Positions 57,207-64,000 of a stretch of 64,000 nucleotides of DNA are shown piece after piece (position 1 is the first letter of the stretch; each line of letters starts with the position of its first letter). The stretch lies in NCBI GenBank assembly GCA_905221605.1, contig CAJNDS010000296.1, positions 107,645 through 171,644 on the forward strand. Direction: 5' to 3'. The translations under genes and the position numbers were made by a program. The stretch comes from Symbiodinium natans. Its lineage: Eukaryota > Sar > Dinophyceae > Suessiales > Symbiodiniaceae. Under the pieces are notes generated by a model. It saw only the letters and a list, made by a program, of their open reading frames with translations. It had not been told where the DNA came from and searched no databases.

Positions 57207-58838
57207 ATGCTTCCTGAGGTGCTGCTGGCACTGGCCGCGGCAACCGCCGGCTGGGGCTTCGCAGGAGGATGGCAGGCCGTGGATTTCACGTAGTTGGCAG
57301 TTGGCTTGAGGGTTGGAGCGCAACAGTGCTGACCCCGTGCACCATCCTGATTAGATCCTGGACCTCACTGTTGTATGATTTGTATGCACAACCCAAACAC
57401 ACCCAGCATGTTTTGCTTGCGAGACGCCGAGCCGTGTCAGCGATGCCGTGACAGCCATGGAGGTGCCAACTGAAAATTCCGAGTTCCCCATGCTTTCATT
57501 CCTCATTTATGTTTGCAATGGTTCTACCCCTAGAATCGTGCCAGAACCTGCGTAAATCTCCGACAGCACAGGCTGCGAAGGCCAAAAAGAAAAAGCAGAA
57601 GATGTCGCTTGCGGAGGCGGGAATGCCCCGAGCATCTGCTCGGGAGTACAAGGTAAGCGTTTCCCTGATTCACTGCTTGACGGACATTCCGTAGCTTGCA
57701 CAAGGCCCTCGACCGCCAAAAGAAGGAAGAAAAGGCGGGCAATCTTGTTTGATGCGGGTCGAATCATCAACTTGAGTCAACGACGGCACTGGGCAAAATG
57801 ACACCCTGTCCCTCACCTTAGCAAAATGTTCATCGTCATCCCTTTGCCCATCCCACTTGCAACTTCTCGCCGCAGATGGAGAAGAGCAAGAGGGACGAGG
57901 CCAAGCTCGAGGCTGAAGAGACCTTCTGGGAGGGCCCGCCATCCTCGACCGAGGCAGCGGCATGTAGGGCATCGTTGCGCTGGCCAATTCACCGGTCGCA
58001 TTTGGGATTCCTTTGTGATAGTAGGACTCCTCATAGGGAGACCCCCAAGAAGGGACCCAGCATTGTGCTCAGATGTTTGCCCCGTTCCTGTCTTGCTTTG
58101 TGGTGATCGGGCCGGCGGCTAAGCTTATTACCTGCAGGACTTTTCCTGCTGCAAGCCACTCCCATTGCACACCGAGGATCATTCCGTTCATCGCCGCCGT
58201 GAATCGTCAGTTCAGGGTGAAGTGCGCAGCTCCTGCAGTGTGGGTCTTGGGAGCTTGATTTGCTTCACTTTTCGCTACTTGGGATTGTTTTCAGGTACAA
58301 GATCACCAACAAGCGAGTGTCTGTGACAGGTGGTCAGATGCCCAGTTTCGGCTAAGGGGTGACACCTCCTCTCTTGAGCAGTGGGGCTCCAGGTCTTGAC
58401 GGAAAAGACATCACTGAGTTCTCCTACCAGGCTTCTCCGTTCTGCCTTTGATTGAGACCTCGAACGCCCTGCACCTGCTTGTCAGACAGGAAATCTACGA
58501 GATGAAGTATGGCCTGAGGTTTCTGGGCTACTGCGCTGACGTGAGGCCCACCTGGCTCTTATTTTCGCTGCCTCTTGAAGCAGAGAGTCTGCCCCTGAAT
58601 GTCAATAAGAACCCATTGAGCTAGGATCAACCTGCGGGATGGCGCCAAAGTCGAGCTGTTCGGACTGCTGAACTTCGAGGAGCGGGCCTTTTTGACAGCC
58701 AAAGTCGGGGTTTAGCATTGACTCATTGACCATCATGTAACCCCTACTTGGCGCTAATGGCAAGAAAGGCCTAGCAGCTTGTTTTTCATTCACCTGCAGG
58801 AGAACTACAACTACATGCTTTCCAAGCATGGAGCCTAG
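57207..58838 (+). CDS. PH-domain (bacterial/plastid PH-like) protein, multi-exon
   Basis: Exons that join in phase: 57572-57652 (Lys-rich, QKMSLAEAGMPRASAREYK); 57876 to about 57950 (MEKSKRDEAKLEAEETFWEG); about 58177-58215 (IIPFIAAVNRQF); 58295-58329 (YKITNKRVSVTG); 58393-58430 (LDGKDITEFSYQ); 58490-58542 (EIYEMKYGLRFLGYCADV, GA donor); 58625-58685 (INLRDGAKVELFGLLNFEER, GC donor); 58800-58838 (ENYNYMLSKHGA, TAG). The T-N-K-R-V strand, the E-x-x-Y-x-x-I/M turn and the LRDGAKVEL strand are the signature of bacterial-type PH domains also found in plastid proteins. A hydrophobic exon at about 57207-57290 (LPEVLLALAAATAGWGFAGG) may be the N-terminus. Such domains usually sit at membranes; the ligand is unknown. 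The 5' end is uncertain. Confidence 0.68.
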
Positions 58839-58859
58839 GGCTTGCTGGGGATTAGGGGA

Positions 58860-60120
58860 GTCATGGCTGCTTCACCTGTAGCAGCCTCTTGGGCTTCACT
58901 TCCTTGCAGCTCTGGCTTTGACACCGCAGGCTCAAGAGCGATTTTTTCCATGTGATGTCAGGTGTGACAAGGACGCCCGGCGGCGAAGTGACCCGCCTCT
59001 GTCTCTGAACGCCTGAGGCTGAAAGCCCTTCCGACCTAGTGGGATGAGCCCCCAAGCCCTTCCGATCCAGAACTCCTCAACCCTATCAAAAACCAGGCTA
59101 CACAAGAACAAAGCTGCGGTTTGTTCCCTAAGCCCTAAGCTACTTCGGAGGGGACAAGATACAACTTTAAGACAAACAAAAGAAAAGGCAACCATATTTT
59201 GAAATCATCCTCTTGCAAGCTTAGGGCTTTATCTAGAGGATGTTACAGGGTGTTTAGGGCTGATCTCTGGCCCTTTTGTGCCAAATTTTCGGCGTGGCGT
59301 TTGCGGAGTGAGGATTTAAACAAGCTCAATCAGCCTGCCAGTGCCGCCGAGATCCACCTCACCCGACAGTCTCAAGTCCTGCAGGGTTTCGGCCTTCGGT
59401 TCGACACCTAAGTACCATGAAGCGCCGTAAGCGAAAGTTCGCCAAACGAAGGCCTGACAAGGGCTCACAGCCCTGCACAGTAGCCTTTTGCTCTAAAATG
59501 GAGCAACTCGCAAGTGGTGCAGGTGAGTTTCTGTTCACACATGTGAAGGAAGGTCCTCGGGCTTAGGAATGTTGAGGGTTTGCTGTGACCTCAGCTGCAC
59601 TGCAAGACGAAGCAAAGCTTGGCTCCTCTCGGGACATGACGTAACACCACTTGACTTGTACATTCTGAACGAATGACATGGAATGATTGGTCTAGTGAGT
59701 CGAGTGCGGCCACCAACACATCCCGAGAGGCATGGATTATGCATATGCACTCTGGTGGATTTTCCATGGTGGCAGTTTTCAGATGCCTTTGAGAAAAGGA
59801 GCTGGGGGGGCTTACCGCATGATACTGCAGCCGGCAGTATCAACATGAGAACCTGGTAGCCACACGCAATATTGAGACTCCCGGAGCTTTGCTCGAACAA
59901 ACATCCATCAAGCAAGTGTGCATCTTGCCAGCACTTACATGTCCCGACTATGTCTGATCTGACATTTTATATGGGCATTTCCCCACATGGGGGTCCACCC
60001 AAATTTACACCAAAATAATCAGGAATCCTTACCAAGGAACCTCCCACAACAGAAGGGCACTAGACCCTCTTTTCGGAAAACCCCCATAGGACCCTGTTTC
60101 CTCCCCCAACGCACTTTCAG
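58860..60120. other. Spacer with one exon candidate
   Basis: About 59310-59375 (+) reads EDLNKLNQPASAAEIHLTRQ. Nothing else is recognisable. Confidence 0.35.
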
Positions 60121-60128
60121 CCGCCTCG

Positions 60129-61780
60129 ATGGCGCCGATACCGGTTCCTGCGCCACAGCCCGGAGCGCCCGGGGCCCCCGGGGCGAGCCCTGCGCCGGGG
60201 ATGCATCCCCGCTTTCCTAACTGGAAGCCTCCGAAGAAGAGGTCGAAGGGCAGCAACCTCTTTACAAGGTGGGGAAGGGGCCAAAGAAGAGAGAACGGAA
60301 GCGAGCGAACTTAAGCCCCAAACCCCAAACCTCAGGCATGACAATTCCCAGTAACCCCAGACGCTAAACCCCAATACCCTAAAAACCCTAAACTGGTTTC
60401 AGTAGGTGGTGGCCACGCAAGAAGAAGCGGTCGCCAAAGAAGAAGACCACGATCCTAAAGGAGTTCGGGCTGCTCAGCGGCTTGGAGGCAAGAGGTTTCC
60501 TTCCTTTCTGTTTGCAAGCCTGGGGAGTTGGGTTTAGGGTTTCGGGTTTTTAGGGTAGTTCAGGTTTAGGGCTTGCCGTAGTTTCGGGTTTAGGGTTTAT
60601 CGTTTAGGGTTCAGGGTCGCTCTGAGGAAATGTGATGATTTGGATTCCTTGGTGGGTGGCCGCAGCCTCAGTTTGTCACGTCGCCAAAAGCAAAAACCTT
60701 TCGAAGTCGCATCTGGAACCCGTAGAAAGCCGCAAAACTCCTAGCAACCCTAAAGTCCCATCTAAAGTCCCTAAAGGCAAGCCCAACAAAAATCTTCTAG
60801 TAACCCTAAAGTCCCTGAAGGCCAGCCCAACAAACAAACAGGCCAAACCCCCCCTAGACCCCTGTACTCTGCAAAGCAGAACTGAAAGAGCTCGCTGGCC
60901 AGAGCTGCGTCCTCGAGCGGCTGACCTCTACCGTCTACGTGGCGCTCCAGCTGCTGCTCTCCAGCCTGGTCACAGCGGAACTCTTAGGCCAGGGGGCCCC
61001 TAAGCTTTAAGCTTCAGGATATAGGGTTGCAGGGTGGGTCAGGGATGTTGGGTTTGGGGTCTTGATTGGAGTTAGGGTAGCTTGTTCAATCCGAGGGTGT
61101 ACAGTATAACTGTAGAACTGGGTGGAGGGGGGGTGCCAGTACATCCAGATTCTGGGAACGGCTCAGGATATCTCCGAAACGCGAACAATCCATGTTGAGA
61201 CGTCAACGATTCCGAAACAAGGAACCCCCCCCCCCCCAATCATGTGTCCGAAGTTCTGAGCTTTGTCAGCCAAGAAGAGTTGGGGTTTATGGGCGCTGCA
61301 TGTGGCAGCATTGGGTATCTTGAGGCACCATCCTAGGAGTAATGGTCTAAGTCATGGCAGAGCATACATCTGGGGCTGATTGGTGCAGGGCAACCCACGG
61401 CCCAGAGATATTCAGAGATGGCACTGCGAATTTGACGAGCGTGGGGGGGGTCCCAATGTAGCCAATTAGCTGCTCCCTGAAGGTCTGGACGTCCTGACCA
61501 GAAGGCCCGTGAGGGTCGTTGCGTGCAACCCCAACCCTAACAGAACCGTATAACTCGGCCTGCCCAAACCCCCTAAAAATTAGAACTTTTATAAGCCTTA
61601 AGCAACCCTAAACCCGAAACCCTAACAAGCTCCCCCCACAAAACCCCAGAACGGACGCCAATTTTTCTCCAGGCGCACCAGTGGCGATCTGGCCCGCCCT
61701 TTGGGCTCCGCGCGTCGCCTCGCAGTGCTCGCCTATGACAGCACCGCGGCGAAGTGCTGGAAGGGGTTTCGGGGGTTTTA
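60129..61780 (+). CDS. Basic N-terminal, partly hydrophobic protein, multi-exon (tentative)
   Basis: Exon from ATG 60129 reads MAPIPVPAPQPGAPGAPGAS then FPNWKPPKKRSKGSNLFTR. It joins in phase (GT..AG) to 60406-60488, reading WWPRKKKRSPKKKTTILKEF then GLLSGLE. Exon about 60876-60985 reads AELKELAGQSCVLERLTSTV then YVALQLLLSSLVTAELL. With a GC donor at GGCCAG it can join to about 61672 onward, APVAIWPALWAPRVASQ. The join between 60488 and 60876 does not work directly, so an exon is missing or the pieces are separate. A nuclear-type basic patch is followed by a possible membrane helix. No family is recognised. TTTAGGG-type words fill the introns. Confidence 0.45.
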
Positions 61781-61784
61781 GGGT

Positions 61785-62690
61785 TGAAGGGGGTTCAGGG
61801 GGGGTTTATGGGGTTTAGGGCTCAGGGGTTTAGGGCTTTGGGTACTTTCTTGACTGTATATATAGATGCATGCATGTATGCATGCATGTACTTATTCGTT
61901 GGTTGTTTTCTCGTTGGGGGTGGGAGGGGGGGGGGTGTCTTGGAGTTTAGGCAAAGTTTAGGGTCGAGATGCTTTTGGTTCTCACATGCAGTGTGTCAAG
62001 GGTACCATTCTGGCATGTGTGCAGCTTGCAGGACATGAGTGTATCAGATTACCGAGGTGGCCTCAGTTTGGCGCTGGTTCTGGCAGCCCTTCTGCGGCTG
62101 TTACCGCTTCCGCCCTTCGGCATGAAAGTGCACTGCGAGGTGTTCTGTAGAATATGCCACTATGTCTACAGTCTACAGTTGTATGCATACAAGAGACATA
62201 CACAGTCTACATGATCTATATGTGGCTTTAGGAAAATAAGAGGCCCCTAATTACTGGAGACCCCCAAATGGTAGGATCCCCTTAACATAAGGGACCCCAA
62301 TAAGGTCTACCCCAAATTTCGTAAACCCGCAGATGTGTATATGTAGGTTGACTCTTTCATCACACCTATGGAGGTGGCTTGACAGATGGAGGGACGAGCA
62401 GGTTCCATGGTTCTTCACAGTGTCGAAGTCGGGTCTTGGAGCATTGGTGTGGCAGCTTCAGTGAAGCTCTCGAAACTATCAATCTATATTTAAGGGGCTG
62501 CGCCCATGGGCGGGCAGCGCACGCAGAAGCCCGGGGCGAGCAGTTTCTAAGCATGTTGAGCTCCCTTAAAATCTCTAAGCGTTAAGTTTCTAAGCATTTT
62601 CAGGCCCCTAAACTCCCTTCAAATCTCTAAGCGTTTGAGGCTCCTAGACTCCCTTAACGTTTCTAAAGGCCCCTAAACTCCCTTTTTCCT
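61785..62690 (+). other. Spacer with one hydrophobic exon candidate
   Basis: About 62030-62140 reads DMSVSDYRGGLSLALVLAAL then LRLLPLPPFGMKVH after TTGCAG, possibly another exon of the preceding gene. ATGCATGC repeats lie at about 61866-61890 and a poly-G run at about 61925-61937. CTAAGCGTT/CCCTAAACTCCC words repeat at about 62560-62690. Confidence 0.35.
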
Positions 62691-62699
62691 AGCCCCGGG

Positions 62700-63110
62700 C
62701 TTAGACACGTCGCTTATGCCCGCCCTTTGGGGGGCATCATGCTCCTGATGCGCCCCCGGGGTCCCGCCCCGGGAGCCGCTGATGCTCCTGATGCGCGCCT
62801 GGGGGTCCAGGGCTGGACCCGCTGATGCTCATGATGCGCGCCCTCTGGGGGCCTCCGTGGCGACGCAAAAAACCACGAAAAAAAAAAACCGTTCACCGGC
62901 GGCACGCGGGGGTCGGCGGCACTGGCGTCCGGCCTAATTCTGCTTCGCAGAAGGCCAGAGGCCAGCAAGGCTATGCCCGGGACGACCCGGGCTAAAAGGT
63001 CCGCATTTGCTCGGTCCTTTGGGGACCTCGCGCTGCCCGATTTAATGGCTACCGCCAGTGCCGCCGACCCCCTCCAAGGGGGGCCAAGGCACTGTGGGCT
63101 CCGGCCGCGG
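62700..63110. repeat. GC-rich repeats with GCTCmTGATGCGC
   Basis: Three copies of GCTC(C/A)TGATGCGC near 62739, 62783 and 62827, each between short inverted repeats such as CCCCGGG..CCCGGG and GGGTCCAG..CTGGACCC. The GATGCTCATGATGC word is shared with the 123-bp array at 30.8-31.4 kb. No gene is supported. Confidence 0.6.
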
Positions 63111-63115
63111 ATTAT

Positions 63116-63140
63116 GTATATATATATATATATATAGATA
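63116..63140. repeat. TA microsatellite
   Basis: TATATATATATATATATA. Confidence 0.95.
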
Positions 63141-63179
63141 TGTATGTAGGACCTTTATGCGTTATTTGACGGTCCTGCT

Positions 63180-64000
63180 TCGCCTTCCAAAACTTTAAGG
63201 ATTTTAAGGAATTTAGGGGTTTTCCAAAATTTTAAAAGGACCACAAAATCCTTAAAATTTTGAAAGCCCGGACCTTTCAAAATTTTAAGGATTTTAAGGA
63301 ATTTAACGCCGTTTAAATTTCTTAAAATCCTTAAAATCCTTAAAATTTTGAAAGAAAATTAAATTATTTTCCGGAAAGAGGCAGGCCCATTTAAAATTTT
63401 AAAAATCCTTAAAATCCTTAAAATCCTTAAAATTTTGAAAGGTTGGGGCTTTCAAAATTTTAAGGATTTTAAGGAATTTAAGGCCTTTTAAATTTCTTAA
63501 AAACCTTAAAATCCTTGAAATTTTGAAAGAAAATTAAATTATTTTCCGGAAAGAGGCAGGCCCATTTAAAATTTAAAAAATCCTTAAAATCCTTAAAATC
63601 CTTAAAATTTTGAAAGGTTGGGCCTTTCAAAATTTTAAGGATTTTAAGGAATTTAAGGCCTTTTAAATTTCTTAAAATCCTTAAAATTTTGAAAGAAAAC
63701 TAAATTATTTTCCGGAAAGAGGCAGGCCCATTTAAAATTTTAAAAATCCTTAAAATCCTTAAAATCCTTAAAAGTTTGAAAGCCCGGGCCTTTCAAAATT
63801 TTAATGATTTTAAGGAATTTAAGGCCTTTTAAATTTCTTAAAATCCTTAAAATCCTTAAAATCCATAAAATCCTTAAAATCCTTAAAAATTAGAAAGAAA
63901 ATTCAATTATTTTCCGGAAAGAGGCAGGCCCATTTAAAATTTTAAAAATCCTTAAAATCCTTAAAATCCTTAAAATTTTGAAAGGTTGGGGCTTTCAAAA
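63180..64000. repeat. ~175-bp AT-rich self-complementary satellite, runs off the window
   Basis: Units begin at CTTTCAAAATTTTAAGG near 63274, 63449, 63624, 63790 (variant) and 63992, periods of 175, 175, 166 and 202 nt. Each holds runs of AAAATCCTT and its complement AAGGATTTT, the 17-mer CTTTCAAAATTTTAAGG and its exact reverse complement CCTTAAAATTTTGAAAG, plus a constant TTTTCCGGAAAGAGGCAGG block. The array is cut by the window end. Confidence 0.92.

Noticed and set aside
1-64000. tRNA, rRNA or spliced-leader RNA genes, reverse transcriptase or transposase frames
   Set aside because: None was recognised on reading both strands; short GTTCGAATC-like words lacked a cloverleaf context.

Overview
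The window looks like nuclear DNA from a dinoflagellate, most likely a Symbiodiniaceae-type alga. Four things point there. Genes are broken into many very short exons (about 25-90 nt). Besides GT, many introns that can be placed exactly by reading frame start with GC or GA, and they usually end AG before a G, a pattern reported for Symbiodinium genomes. TTTAGGG-type (telomere-like) repeats are scattered through introns and spacers. The best preserved gene is an alveolate-type cGMP-dependent protein kinase with about four cyclic-nucleotide-binding domains ahead of one kinase domain. Every gene that could be supported lies on the + strand, as in the long unidirectional gene arrays known from this group.

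Layout. 1-2 kb: nothing recognisable. 2.1-17.5 kb: the kinase (PKG-like) gene, assembled here from about 37 exon pieces. Two other genes sit inside its introns on the same strand: a membrane-anchored profilin-like gene (6981-7856, in the 4.1-kb intron that splits the last cyclic-nucleotide domain) and a sterol desaturase / fatty acid hydroxylase family gene (about 14544-15924, in the 2.6-kb intron that splits the kinase C-lobe). The first of these introns also carries a 68-bp satellite. 17.5-20.9 kb: no supported gene. 20.9-24.6 kb: a composite repeat island with a ~180-bp inverted repeat, arrays of a ~41-bp repeat in both orientations, and a central ~1-kb array built on the palindrome TGTAGTACTACA. 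26.6-28.2 kb: a two-exon gene for a 484-residue helical protein, tentatively related to the helical domain family linked to hypermodified thymine. 28.5-43.3 kb: scattered helical or coiled-coil exons of one or more large genes that could not be assembled, interrupted by a perfect-period 123-bp tandem array. 44.5-45.5 kb: a single-exon type I membrane protein. 48.9-50.6 kb: a multi-exon gene of unknown type, possibly ending in a BTB-like piece. 57.2-58.8 kb: a PH-domain protein assembled across six introns. 60.1-61.8 kb: exons of a basic, partly hydrophobic protein. 62.7-64.0 kb: GC-rich hairpins, then an AT-rich ~175-bp satellite that runs off the end.

Functionally, the kinase would be a cGMP sensor and effector. 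The two nested genes (actin-binding-like, and lipid hydroxylation/desaturation) have no evident functional link to it; the link is positional. Much of the window between 30 and 56 kb is intron or spacer, and exon calls there rest only on open, compositionally protein-like frames bounded by splice-like sites.
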